The notes beneath the pieces were generated by a model. It worked only from the letters and a program-made list of their open reading frames with translations, was not told the DNA's origin and searched no databases. DNA of 56,896 nucleotides, from positions 1-56,896 of the IMG/VR virus record IMGVR_UViG_3300042935_001365. One strand, given 5' to 3'. Both the position numbers and the translations under genes were made by a program. Below are positions 42,081 to 48,427 of the stretch, piece by piece. Position 1 is the first letter of the stretch, and every line of letters begins with the position of its first letter. The DNA comes from a virus.

Positions 42081-42227
42081 TGATAGTGATGAAGTACCCG
42101 TCTCGCTCCAATCTTAAGTGCTTAATCGTAGTTTTACGAGGCCTCGGCACTGTCCTTTTCAGGGGGTGATGAATTCCTGATCCACTCTGGATTGTCGACA
42201 TCCGTTGAGTGGGGAAAACCACTATCA
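42081..42227 (-). ncRNA. structured RNA element 1 (tRNA cluster end)
   Basis: 147 nt closed by a perfect 8-bp helix (TGATAGTG / CACTATCA). Inside is a hairpin CCACTC...GAGTGG whose tip is GGAT-GTCGACA-ATCC, an architecture also in element 2. No tRNA or known RNA recognised; strand assumed from neighbours. Confidence 0.45.
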
Positions 42228-42245
42228 GTATTTTAATTGTTTATG

Positions 42246-42319
42246 TGGTCCTTGTTGGAATCGAACCAACCACCTACTGATTATGAGTCAGTTGCTCTAA
42301 CCGAATGAGCTAAAGGACC
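42246..42319 (-). tRNA. tRNA with CAU anticodon (Met or Ile2)
   Basis: 74 nt, perfect cloverleaf: acceptor GGTCCTT/AAGGACC, D-stem GCTC/GAGC, anticodon loop CTCATAA, T-arm GTTGG TTCGATT CCAAC. It looks elongator-like; whether Met or lysidine-modified Ile2 cannot be told. Confidence 0.95.
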
Positions 42320-42324
42320 AATTA

Positions 42325-42475
42325 GCGGAGATTTCAGACTATCCATTGATCACCCAAGGACTCGTTTCTAGTGTATTTGGCACTCCGCCATTGTAAGTTT
42401 TTTGTTGCTTACGCCCTCATTCGTGGACTTCCGACATCCCAATGAGCTTTACCGTCCTATCGGAGTCAGGTAACC
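42325..42475 (-). ncRNA. structured RNA element 2 between tRNAs
   Basis: Four successive perfect stems on the minus strand: TTACC/GGTAA (capping TCC-GATA-GGA), CTCATT/AATGAG with a GGAT-GTCGGAA-GTCC tip, GTAAG/CTTAC, and GCGGAG/CTCCGC around a 52-nt loop. Not a tRNA. Fills the whole spacer. Confidence 0.45.
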
Positions 42476-42480
42476 GCTTG

Positions 42481-42579
42481 TAGTCAGGACAGGATTTGAA
42501 CCTGTATGGTAATTTTTTCAGTACCTCCACAACCCATGGATTTACGTGGTCTTTGCGTCTACCATTCCGCCACCTGACT
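42481..42579 (-). tRNA. oversized tRNA-Leu-like gene, 99 nt
   Basis: Ends are those of a leucine tRNA: AGTCAGG/CCTGACT acceptor, D-arm GCGGAATGGTAGACGC, T-arm ACAGG TTCAAAT CCTGT. A variable arm GGTA...TACC is present. The anticodon region is ~11 nt too long and folds as a CCAC...GTGG hairpin with no standard 7-nt loop, so no anticodon can be assigned. Confidence 0.6.
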
Positions 42580-42585
42580 ATAAAA

Positions 42586-42677
42586 ACACACTCTTAGGCA
42601 TTCTACTCCCAGCTCCGAGGAATTGTATATAACTTAGCCCGATACTCATCGCTGTATGGGTACCTAAGTTTATGTGT
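42586..42677 (-). ncRNA. structured RNA element 3, tRNA-shaped
   Basis: 92 nt closed by ACACA/TGTGT and CTTAGG/CCTAAG. Contains one D-arm-like hairpin (CCCATAC...GTATCGGG), the 16-mer CTAAGTTATATACAAT, and a hairpin ATTCCTC...GAG..GAAT. The 16-mer is repeated in the tRNA-like gene at 45046. No T-loop. Confidence 0.4.
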
Positions 42678-42684
42678 AATCAAA

Positions 42685-42762
42685 TAGGTAAGGTGGGATT
42701 CGAACCCACAATGAACAACCTTTTTACGGGACTCGGCACCGTGCCTCATTACGCTCTTACCC
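42685..42762 (-). tRNA. tRNA-like element with normal ends, abnormal core
   Basis: 78 nt. Acceptor GGGTAAG/CTTACCT and T-arm GTGGG TTCGAAT CCCAC are good. The 46-nt core makes AATGA/TCATT and GGCA/TGCC stems rather than D and anticodon arms. Either a degenerate tRNA or one needing processing. Confidence 0.5.
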
Positions 42763-42769
42763 ACTTTGG

Positions 42770-42841
42770 TACTCCCACGGAGAATCGAACTCCGATTTTC
42801 AGGATGAAAACCTGATGTCCTAACCGTTAGACGATGGGAGC
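42770..42841 (-). tRNA. tRNA-Glu (UUC)
   Basis: 72 nt, complete cloverleaf; anticodon stem CAGG/CCTG with loop TTTTCAT (TTC). CCA is encoded in the following bases, unlike most tRNAs here. Confidence 0.95.
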
Positions 42842-42846
42842 AAATT

Positions 42847-43057
42847 GTGACAACCTTTGGGTTCGATTGTCACTTTTACGTGAAAGGAGTGATCAGACCC
42901 TCTAACATCACGAGTGTAAGTTTTTCACATTAAACTATCTCTACAAAACGTCAGTTTTTATCGCCCTTAAACTGAATAAACGGTTTGACACTTTGTATCC
43001 CCTTTTTTAAGTGCGTGATACATCTTCTCTCAAACTGAACTCTACTGAGAACACTCC
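42847..43057 (-). ncRNA. structured RNA element 4
   Basis: 211 nt between tRNA-Asp and tRNA-Glu. GGAGTG (43057 end) pairs with CACTCC (42886 end); inside are TTCTC/GAGAA, TGTATC/GATACA, TCAGTTT/AAACTGA and GTG/CAC hairpins. A GTGACAA/TTGTCAC hairpin follows. No known RNA class recognised. Confidence 0.45.
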
Positions 43058-43060
43058 CTG

Positions 43061-43132
43061 CGGTCTATGAGAGAATCGAACTCTCGGCACATCCGTGACA
43101 GGGATGTATGTTAGCCACTACACTAATAAACC
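43061..43132 (-). tRNA. tRNA-Asp (GUC)
   Basis: 72 nt. Acceptor GGTTTAT/ATAGACC with G73, anticodon arm CATCC CTGTCAC GGATG, T-arm GAGAG TTCGATT CTCTC. Confidence 0.95.
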
Positions 43133-43173
43133 AATTTGAGATTTTTAATTTTCGGAATCTCATAACCGTTACG

Positions 43174-43330
43174 TGGTTGGGGTAGGATTCGAACCTACAT
43201 AAACACTTTGAAATTTACCTACGCACCGTGAGGTAGTGTTCTTCATCATTTGCATTGCCTAACCATTGATCGATTTTACGTTTCGGCTGCCGTGCGTGTC
43301 AATAAGCGTCTACCATTCCGCCACCCAACC
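43174..43330 (-). tRNA. oversized tRNA-Leu-like gene, 157 nt
   Basis: Acceptor GGTTGGG/CCCAACC, Leu-type D-arm GCGGAATGGTAGACGC, T-arm GTAGG TTCGAAT CCTAC. The core holds an extra ~80 nt with ATTGA/TCAAT, AACACT/AGTGTT and ACCT/AGGT stems. One reading places ATTTCAA as anticodon loop beside AGTGT, but this is unsure. Confidence 0.6.
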
Positions 43331-43378
43331 ATACTACATCTCCTTTCGATTCTATAAGGAATCTACTCCGTTCTGTTG

Positions 43379-43452
43379 TACACCCGCCAGGATTCGAACC
43401 TGGGACCTATTCATTAGAAGTGAATTGCTCTATCCAGCTGAGCTACGGGTGC
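43379..43452 (-). tRNA. tRNA-Arg (UCU)
   Basis: 74 nt perfect cloverleaf; anticodon arm ATTCA CTTCTAA TGAAT. Reads AGA/AGG-type codons, frequent in AT-rich phage genes. Confidence 0.96.
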
Positions 43453-43456
43453 AAAT

Positions 43457-43670
43457 AAAAGATGATAAATGGCTTTATCAGGAATCTGGCTATAACCATA
43501 AACACTTCCTATAATTTCTATACTATTGTCATTAGCGTATATGAGCTTCACACACCATTAGAGAGTCGGGTTGTTACATCAATACAATTAAGATCGAATA
43601 CCTTTCCTTAGTGTGTACCTTTGCGTCACGTCTCTCCACGCTTACCATTCTACGCTTTGTATCATCTTTT
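43457..43670 (-). ncRNA. structured RNA element 5
   Basis: 214 nt spacer closed by a perfect 11-bp helix (AAAAGATGATA / TATCATCTTTT); an inner ACACAC/GTGTGT helix is also possible. Lies exactly between tRNA-Arg and tRNA-Leu. No class recognised. Confidence 0.45.
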
Positions 43671-43671
43671 G

Positions 43672-43755
43672 TACTCGAATCGGGACTTGAACCCGAACGG
43701 GCAATTGCCCACAAGATTTTAAGTCTGGCGTGTCTACCGATTCCACCATCCGAGC
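43672..43755 (-). tRNA. tRNA-Leu (UAA)
   Basis: 84 nt class II tRNA, acceptor GCTCGGA/TTCGAGT, anticodon loop CTTAAAA, variable arm GGGCAATTGCCC, T-arm TCGGG TTCAAGT CCCGA. One C-T mismatch in the anticodon stem. First gene below the promoter at 43890. Confidence 0.92.
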
Positions 43756-43889
43756 TTATGAGGATGAGAAGTCCTCTGTGTTGTAATGTTAATTCTACAT
43801 TTACATTATTTATTACGTTTAATTCCTTTCTCACAAGAACAACACAATATTCTTTATAACCAATATGTCAATGAACTAATCTTCTTTTT

Positions 43890-43921
43890 CAAAGTTAAAT
43901 ATAAAAGACTAAAATGTCAAT
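43890..43921 (-). promoter_or_regulatory. Promoter of the tRNA / structured RNA cluster
   Basis: Minus strand TTG (43920-43918), N20, TAACTTTG (43897-43890). About 135 bases above tRNA-Leu (UAA). Probably transcribes 43.75-42.1 kb as one precursor. Confidence 0.65.
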
Positions 43922-43940
43922 TATTTTTTAAACATTTTTT

Positions 43941-44201
43941 TTATTTCCTTTTTGATAATATATCATCAATCTTCTGTAATGTTTCTGGATCTGTTATTGG
44001 TAAAAGAGAAATAATATCTAATCGTGTTTTCATTTCTTCTTTTAACCCCCAACCACTACCACAGGTTTTTGCTTGTTCACCAAACATATTAATAAACTGA
44101 TCCTCAACAACACTTCTCAATGGATAATCACCACCAAAAGGTACTTTACTTCTGTCAATAGGACCTATTTTACAAAACCAATATTCTAAATTATTTTCCA
44201 T
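43941..44201 (-). CDS. hypothetical protein, 86 aa
   Basis: MENNLEYWFCKIGPIDRSKV... with FGGDYPLRSVVEDQF and a helical tail; looks like a small conserved phage protein. Lies among tRNA-like genes. Function unknown. Confidence 0.62.
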   Translation of the reverse strand: MENNLEYWFCKIGPIDRSKVPFGGDYPLRSVVEDQFINMFGEQAKTCGSGWGLKEEMKTRLDIISLLPITDPETLQKIDDILSKRK

Positions 44202-44216
44202 TTATTTTATTTTTTG

Positions 44217-44290
44217 TAGTCAGAGTAGAACTCTAACCTACGACTTAGATATTATGAGGATCTAGATATACCACTGATCTACCCCGATAT
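44217..44290 (-). tRNA. CAU tRNA-like gene with mismatched acceptor
   Basis: T-arm GTAGG TTAGAGT TCTAC (variant T-loop), anticodon arm AGATC CTCATAA TATCT and a D-arm are visible, but the 5' end (ATCGGGG) cannot pair with the 3' TCTGACT. The 3' end equals that of the tRNA-like gene at 44578, so this may be a recombinant or decayed copy. Confidence 0.5.
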
Positions 44291-44293
44291 ATA

Positions 44294-44563
44294 TTATTTC
44301 AATAAACTTATAACATACGGTTTAAATATGGTTAATTTAGTTCCGTCTGAATTATAATACCAGACAGAATCCTTGTTCATACCGTATATCGTATCAGTAT
44401 ATGCAACTGCTGGTCGAAGTTCTTGTGTTACATTTACTTCATTCCAATCAACTTGTCTTTCGATCATGACAGGAACTTGACCTTCAATTTTGTACTTATA
44501 AGTTTTACCTTTACAAGAAAGGAATAAAACCGTTAATACTGTTGTATAAAATACCTTTTTCAT
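44294..44563 (-). CDS. lipoprotein, 89 aa
   Basis: Signal peptide MKKVFYTTVLTVLFLSC with lipobox FLSC. The mature part (KGKTYKYKIEGQVPVMIERQ...) is beta-rich. Similar small lipoproteins are common in Bacteroidota phages; likely membrane-anchored, possibly exclusion-related (inference). Confidence 0.7.
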   Translation of the reverse strand: MKKVFYTTVLTVLFLSCKGKTYKYKIEGQVPVMIERQVDWNEVNVTQELRPAVAYTDTIYGMNKDSVWYYNSDGTKLTIFKPYVISLLK

Positions 44564-44577
44564 AACTATTTGTTTTG

Positions 44578-44694
44578 TAGTCAGAACAGGATTCGAACCT
44601 GTGTTTACACTTTACTTGTATTAGTTGTGTCCGATAGATTGGGTATCAATACATTTCCCGCACCACCTGCTCTTAACCACTGAGCTACCTGACT
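44578..44694 (-). tRNA. oversized tRNA-like gene, 117 nt
   Basis: AGTCAGG/TCTGACT acceptor, D-arm GCTC AGTGGTTAA GAGC, T-arm ACAGG TTCGAAT CCTGT. Core is ~42 nt too long, with ATTG/CAAT and ACAC/GTGT stems; no clear anticodon loop. Confidence 0.6.
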
Positions 44695-44701
44695 ATTTTA
44701 T

Positions 44702-44773
44702 TTAACGATTCGGAAACCAATATTCCCCTATATAGTAACCATTTTCATTACACCATTGTTCTAATTCATTCAT
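44702..44773 (-). CDS. possible 23-aa peptide
   Basis: ATG at 44773: MNELEQWCNENGYYIGEYWF. Between two tRNA-like genes; composition fits neighbours, but length gives little support. Confidence 0.3.
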   Translation of the reverse strand: MNELEQWCNENGYYIGEYWFPNR

Positions 44774-44788
44774 AATTTTTATTTTTTG

Positions 44789-44912
44789 TAGTCAGGACAG
44801 GATTCGAACCTGTATGATAACTTATGAGCAGTCTTAACGGGTCTTTCGAGGTTACTCACGTTATCTTTACTATTAACCTTTATTCATGCGTCTACCATTC
44901 CGCCACCTGACT
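44789..44912 (-). tRNA. oversized tRNA-Leu-like gene, 124 nt
   Basis: Same ends as the 42481 gene (AGTCAGG acceptor, Leu D-arm, ACAGG T-arm). A GATAAC/GTTATC helix, with a TGAG/CTCA inner helix, adds ~40 nt. CTCATAA lies right before GTTATC and could be an anticodon loop (CAT) if flanked by ATAAC/GTTAT. Confidence 0.6.
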
Positions 44913-44917
44913 AAATT

Positions 44918-45031
44918 TTATTCCCAAAGAAGTATAATATTGAATTGACCGTCATAATCAAATCCAATCACTTCTGATTTCATTCCACACGATTCGTAGA
45001 TTAATCTACCTTTTTCATCAATGTAATACAT
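44918..45031 (-). CDS. hypothetical protein, 37 aa
   Basis: ATG at 45031: MYYIDEKGRLIYESCGMKSE, beta-like with FDYDGQFNIILLW at the end. Plausible small phage gene between tRNA-like genes. Confidence 0.45.
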   Translation of the reverse strand: MYYIDEKGRLIYESCGMKSEVIGFDYDGQFNIILLWE

Positions 45032-45045
45032 ATTTATAATATTTG

Positions 45046-45205
45046 TAGTCAGGACAGGAATCGAACCTGTATGAGTTCCATGTTTTATCATGCCTTGTTT
45101 CCCTTTTAGTACCTAAACCGCCTAGCATGCAGCACCAATTTAGGTAGTAAGGAACTCTAATAAGATTGTATATAACTTAGCGTCTACCAATTCCGCCACC
45201 TGACT
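45046..45205 (-). tRNA. oversized tRNA-Leu-like gene, 160 nt
   Basis: AGTCAGG/CCTGACT acceptor, D-arm GCGGAATTGGTAGACGC, T-arm ACAGG TTCGATT CCTGT. A 7-bp GAGTTCC/GGAACTC variable-arm helix carries a ~70-nt insert with an ACCTAAA/TTTAGGT hairpin and a possible CATGC/GCATG pseudoknot. The anticodon position shows TAAGTTATATACAAT, repeated in element 3. Confidence 0.6.
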
Positions 45206-45210
45206 ATATT

Positions 45211-45241
45211 AAAAAGGGAGTGATGTTAACGACTCACCCCC
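45211..45241 (-). terminator. intrinsic terminator
   Basis: Minus strand GGGGGTGA / TCACTCCC 8-bp stem followed by TTTTT. Ends the SPFH operon before the tRNA-like gene. Confidence 0.85.
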
Positions 45242-45249
45242 ATTATTTA

Positions 45250-46197
45250 TTACTTAATGTTTAGGAATGTTCCTGAACCACTGGTAACAGTAGTTGGTAA
45301 CTTACCATCCCATGCTTGTGCTTTCAAGTATTCAATATACAAAGGTGTGATTTCCCTCTGTTTCAATTTCATTGCCAATGCAAGTGCCTGTGCATCAATA
45401 ATTACTTTAGCACTATCACCTTTTGCAATCGCTATTTTCTCTAATGCTTCTGCCTGTGCAACTAACGTTCTTTGTTGTGCTGCTTGTGCCTCTTGTACCG
45501 CCTGTGTTTTCCCTTCAATTGCTTTTTGTAACGACATTGGAGGTATAATGTTTGTCCTTAATTGGGAGACAGTAAACCATTTAGAAACCCTCTTATTACA
45601 TTCTGTTATGATAGCGGCTTCAAATTCTTCACGTTTATTAAAGATTGCGTCAACCTCCCAACGATTGGCCACATCATTAACAGATGATACGATTGCATTC
45701 TTTAACCAACCTTGTTCTATTTCCTTTATATCCAACCTCAAATTAACAAACATCTCCCCAATTGCATCCTCACGAAGTGAATAGTTAAATGATGGTTTAA
45801 TTGTTGCTGCAAACCCACCTTTTGTAATTACTGTTTGATCATTATATTCAATGTGTTGTTGAAACAATGGGAATTCTTTTACTTGTTCAGTCCAATCGTT
45901 ATATACTACCCATCCTGTTTTGTACTGATAGTTTGCGACACCTCTTGCGGAACCAGTTAAATTAACTTTAAGTCCTTTGTTACCCGCATCAATTCTCTCA
46001 AGTGCGAATGGTTGTAATAATCCAACCAAAATCGATAAAAATAAAATTCCGATAGGTTTTACTAACCACTTTGAATTAAAATTGTCACTATCATCACCCC
46101 ATCGATTCTTTCCTGTAATATACATTACATCTTTTGTTGTAAACGCAGTAAATACTGCGACTACTAACCCAATAATAAAAATACTAAATCCAATCAT
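45250..46197 (-). CDS. SPFH-domain (prohibitin-like) membrane protein
   Basis: 315 aa. Two N-terminal membrane segments (FSIFIIGLVVAVFTAF and VKPIGILFLSILVGLL), then the SPFH domain (GNKGLKVNLTGSARGVANYQ ... VITKGGFAATIKPSFNYSL ... GWLKNAIVSSVNDVANRW), then an Ala/Gln-rich helix (EAQAAQQRTLVAQAEALEKI). Prohibitins/HflKC form membrane rings that regulate FtsH protease and membrane microdomains. In a phage it could protect phage proteins or change the host membrane. Overlaps the small gene upstream. Confidence 0.85.
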   Translation of the reverse strand: MIGFSIFIIGLVVAVFTAFTTKDVMYITGKNRWGDDSDNFNSKWLVKPIGILFLSILVGLLQPFALERIDAGNKGLKVNLTGSARGVANYQYKTGWVVYNDWTEQVKEFPLFQQHIEYNDQTVITKGGFAATIKPSFNYSLREDAIGEMFVNLRLDIKEIEQGWLKNAIVSSVNDVANRWEVDAIFNKREEFEAAIITECNKRVSKWFTVSQLRTNIIPPMSLQKAIEGKTQAVQEAQAAQQRTLVAQAEALEKIAIAKGDSAKVIIDAQALALAMKLKQREITPLYIEYLKAQAWDGKLPTTVTSGSGTFLNIK

Positions 46198-46388
46198 TTT
46201 TCTTTGTTTTTGTTTTTAAATAAAATACTTGCGGTTATGTCTACTAAATATATAAGGACTCCTACCAACCCGACAAACCCTAAAAGTTGGAGGTACCCGT
46301 TAACTTCTCTATTTACGATGTACTCACCGTAAAGTGATATGATTACTATAAAACCTAACCACATCAATACTACTTTAAAATAATTCAT
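46194..46388 (-). CDS. small membrane protein, 64 aa
   Basis: Two hydrophobic stretches (VVLMWLGFIVIISLYGEYIV and LLGFVGLVGVLIYLVDI) and a basic tail. Overlaps the SPFH gene by 4 bases, so may partner it. -7 box at 46402-46409. Confidence 0.62.
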   Translation of the reverse strand: MNYFKVVLMWLGFIVIISLYGEYIVNREVNGYLQLLGFVGLVGVLIYLVDITASILFKNKNKEK

Positions 46389-46401
46389 TTTCTTTTTTTT
46401 A

Positions 46402-46409
46402 CAAATATA
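46402..46409 (-). promoter_or_regulatory. -7 promoter element without clear -33
   Basis: TATATTTG 13 bases above the ATG at 46388; no TTTG at the expected spacing. Confidence 0.4.
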
Positions 46410-46415
46410 TGATAT

Positions 46416-46751
46416 TTAATCCATAACTCCTAATTTATTTTCTAAAAAATAACATTCTTTTAAATCATAAAAAACTCCATTGGTTGACTCAATCTGAAAT
46501 GTAGGTTGGAATGCCATATATTTTATCTCACCTTTAGACTCTGGTTTTTCCATTGTCCTAGTACCTTTAACTGAATGATCCACAACATATTTTAATGAAT
46601 TTTCTGTGTCTTCATCAAAAATAAAAGACTGTTGTACGGATATACTTTTGACAATACCTTTGGCTCTACCGTATTTACTTTTATATACAAATTCTCTACC
46701 AACATATATCTCATTGAAGGTGTCTCTTATTTTACTTAAATTTTCTTCCAT
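46416..46751 (-). CDS. hypothetical protein, 111 aa
   Basis: N-terminal helix, then beta-rich (VGREFVYKSKYGRAKGIVKS). May be a small barrel. 3 bases from the RlpA-like gene. Unknown family. Confidence 0.6.
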   Translation of the reverse strand: MEENLSKIRDTFNEIYVGREFVYKSKYGRAKGIVKSISVQQSFIFDEDTENSLKYVVDHSVKGTRTMEKPESKGEIKYMAFQPTFQIESTNGVFYDLKECYFLENKLGVMD

Positions 46752-46754
46752 TTA

Positions 46755-47117
46755 TTATATTTTTTTTACTAATACTGATACTGTTCCGATATTTTTTTTA
46801 GATATCTTTTCAAAACAGGATAAACTCAAATCAATGTGTCTATTACCACCGTTACTAACATCAGTTATCTCAACGGTATCTATTTTATTATTTGTGGTGT
46901 TGGTTACTTTTAAAAGACTACCCTTTGTTATTCTGTCACCATATACCCTACCGACATTCAAATTCAGATCCCTTATTAAATCGTTACTTACTGCCGCAGT
47001 TGAGTGTTTTCGGTATACTTTTTTATGTTTAGTGGTATCATACCAAGTTGCCCTACATTTATATTCATTTGTAGTTAGTAACATTAATGTAGTACACATT
47101 ATTAAAATTTTAATCAT
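46755..47117 (-). CDS. secreted RlpA-like double-psi beta-barrel protein
   Basis: Start at MIKILIMCTTLMLLTTNEYK (47117), a signal-like sequence. Then CRATWYDTTKHKKVYRKHST, GSLLKVTNTTNNKIDTVEIT, DLSLSCFEKI and GTVSVLVKKI: the RlpA-type DPBB fold. RlpA acts as a lytic transglycosylase on denuded peptidoglycan in some bacteria, so this could aid lysis or cell wall change. The usual Asp is present in TDVSNGG/HIDLS context. No SPOR domain. Confidence 0.7.
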   Translation of the reverse strand: MIKILIMCTTLMLLTTNEYKCRATWYDTTKHKKVYRKHSTAAVSNDLIRDLNLNVGRVYGDRITKGSLLKVTNTTNNKIDTVEITDVSNGGNRHIDLSLSCFEKISKKNIGTVSVLVKKI

Positions 47118-47262
47118 ATATTTTTTTATGTTTAGATTTTCTATTATATAAATTTTTAGGTGTTTCTGACCTAGATACAAAACGACCATCAAAAAATCCT
47201 GCCTCAATTTGTTGATAACGCATTTGAGTTCTTACCATTTTATGTTGATCATATTTTTTCAT
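47110..47262 (-). CDS. hypothetical basic protein, 50 aa
   Basis: ATG at 47262: MKKYDQHKMVRTQMRYQQIE..., strongly basic tail (NRKSKHKKIYD). Overlaps both neighbours by 4-8 bases. Confidence 0.5.
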   Translation of the reverse strand: MKKYDQHKMVRTQMRYQQIEAGFFDGRFVSRSETPKNLYNRKSKHKKIYD

Positions 47263-47456
47263 ACTAATCTATTATATATTTTAAATGACATAAAAAAAAT
47301 ATCTATGTAAAGAAAATTTTTACTAAAATTAATACCAAATAATGAATTATCCAAAGATCTATTAAAAATATCCCCATCGTAATGGAATAAATGTAAAACA
47401 AAACCGTTCCAACTACTCCATTCACTACAAAATATTATAAAATTATTTATTTTCAT
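47259..47456 (-). CDS. hypothetical protein, 65 aa
   Basis: Phe-, Ile- and Asn-rich (MKINNFIIFCSEWSSWNGFV...). Keeps overlapping stops and starts (4 and 14 bases) with neighbours. No family recognised; could be spurious in composition. Confidence 0.4.
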   Translation of the reverse strand: MKINNFIIFCSEWSSWNGFVLHLFHYDGDIFNRSLDNSLFGINFSKNFLYIDIFFMSFKIYNRLV

Positions 47457-48048
47457 CCTTATCTATATTTAATTCACATCTAATTTTGTTTGAGGAGTTA
47501 TCCTTTCTATGAGTGAAATGTGTATGAGAGTCAACTGTCATAGTATTTCTATCAGGATTATTCTTCCACTTTTCATGTCTTATAACTTGTACAATATCAA
47601 ACGCCATTCTACAACTATCATCAACAGATGGGTGATGAATACCCCAAGAACCATTACTATTCATCGTTGTATCATTTATTAATAAATTACGAGGTTGTAC
47701 CAACATCATATCTACATTATCTCTAATTCTATGATACCTAGAATAATCGGTACTTAATTTAACATCCTTTAATTTCTTCCATTCTTTTTTATCACACCAA
47801 CGATTCAATTTCTTATCAACTGAACCATTTATTAATGCCTTTCCGTTTTTGATTTCGAGAATTTCACCTTGTGGTGTTCTATCACCGACTTCTGGTTCTT
47901 TAGTAGGTCTACATACATCCTCCAAATATATTTCAAATGTAGGGTGTTCTTTTATAACGTTAAATTGTCCTATACCTACTCTAGAATAGAAATCTAACGC
48001 TTGTTGTACCAACCAAAGTTGTTCATCTGTTAATTCTAATTTATTCAT
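47443..48048 (-). CDS. conserved phage hypothetical protein, 201 aa
   Basis: LTDEQLWLVQQALDFYSRVG, IGQFNVIKEHPTFEIYL at the start and SRMAFDIVQVIRHEKW later. This family (LTxEQLWLIQxALDFYSRxGIGQ) recurs in large phages; function unknown. Eight-base overlap with upstream gene. Confidence 0.7.
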   Translation of the reverse strand: MNKLELTDEQLWLVQQALDFYSRVGIGQFNVIKEHPTFEIYLEDVCRPTKEPEVGDRTPQGEILEIKNGKALINGSVDKKLNRWCDKKEWKKLKDVKLSTDYSRYHRIRDNVDMMLVQPRNLLINDTTMNSNGSWGIHHPSVDDSCRMAFDIVQVIRHEKWKNNPDRNTMTVDSHTHFTHRKDNSSNKIRCELNIDKDENK

Positions 48049-48427
48049 CTTTTTTATATTTTAAATATTGTTTAACATATTCATATGTAGACTCAAATGA
48101 AAAACATATAGGGTTACCATTCTCATCGTGTGCACCATATGATTTTACAGGGTCTTTCTCAATGATTTTTCCAGTTTCTTTATCAAATGTAGGTATCGAA
48201 GACCAATCTTTAGTTCCCCAATTATTCTCATATATAAACCAAGTAATCCAATCAATACCTTCATCTGTATAATGAGAACTTAATGTTGCATTTAACATTC
48301 CTTCTACTTTGGTTTCCAATCGATATTTACCTTCAAAAAAATCAAAACCCATTCCGTATAACTCACTAAAATCTTCACTTAGACTTTTATATGACATCAG
48401 TACCCCTAAAAATTCTTCGTATTTCAT
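48041..48427 (-). CDS. conserved phage hypothetical protein, 128 aa
   Basis: MGFDFFEGKYRLETKVEGML, IDWITWFIYENNWGTKDWSS: pattern common in phages infecting diverse hosts, function unknown. Overlaps neighbours by 4-8 bases. Confidence 0.65.
   Translation of the reverse strand: MKYEEFLGVLMSYKSLSEDFSELYGMGFDFFEGKYRLETKVEGMLNATLSSHYTDEGIDWITWFIYENNWGTKDWSSIPTFDKETGKIIEKDPVKSYGAHDENGNPICFSFESTYEYVKQYLKYKKDE

Noticed and set aside
42007-42222. 71-codon minus ORF at the CCA-gene side
   Set aside because: Covers structured element 1 and the promoter at 42016; composition (Pro/Arg-rich) differs from phage proteins.
42081-42227. Hammerhead ribozyme
   Set aside because: CTGA and GAAA pieces occur but not the full CTGATGA...GAAA...GTC arrangement with three stems.
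42725-42760. GGCACGGTGCCGAG resembling a CRISPR guide or tracr end
   Set aside because: No repeats, spacers or cas genes anywhere in the window; it is the core of a tRNA-like element.
42855-42875. T-loop-like GGTTCGATT on the plus strand
   Set aside because: No acceptor or D-arm around it; it is one side of a GTGACAA/TTGTCAC hairpin.
43266-43514. 82-codon plus-strand ORF over the tRNA cluster
   Set aside because: It overlaps tRNA-Arg and a tRNA-like gene on the other strand, and its peptide contains reverse tRNA T-arm sequence. A shadow.
43574-43834. 86-codon minus ORF and its 82-codon plus-strand partner
   Set aside because: Both cover tRNA-Leu (UAA) and element 5; peptide text such as SSDGGIGRHARL is the well-known false translation of tRNA genes.
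42081-45205. Group I or group II introns inside tRNAs
   Set aside because: Inserts are 11-80 nt and lack the conserved P7/P3 pairings of a ribozyme core; far too short.
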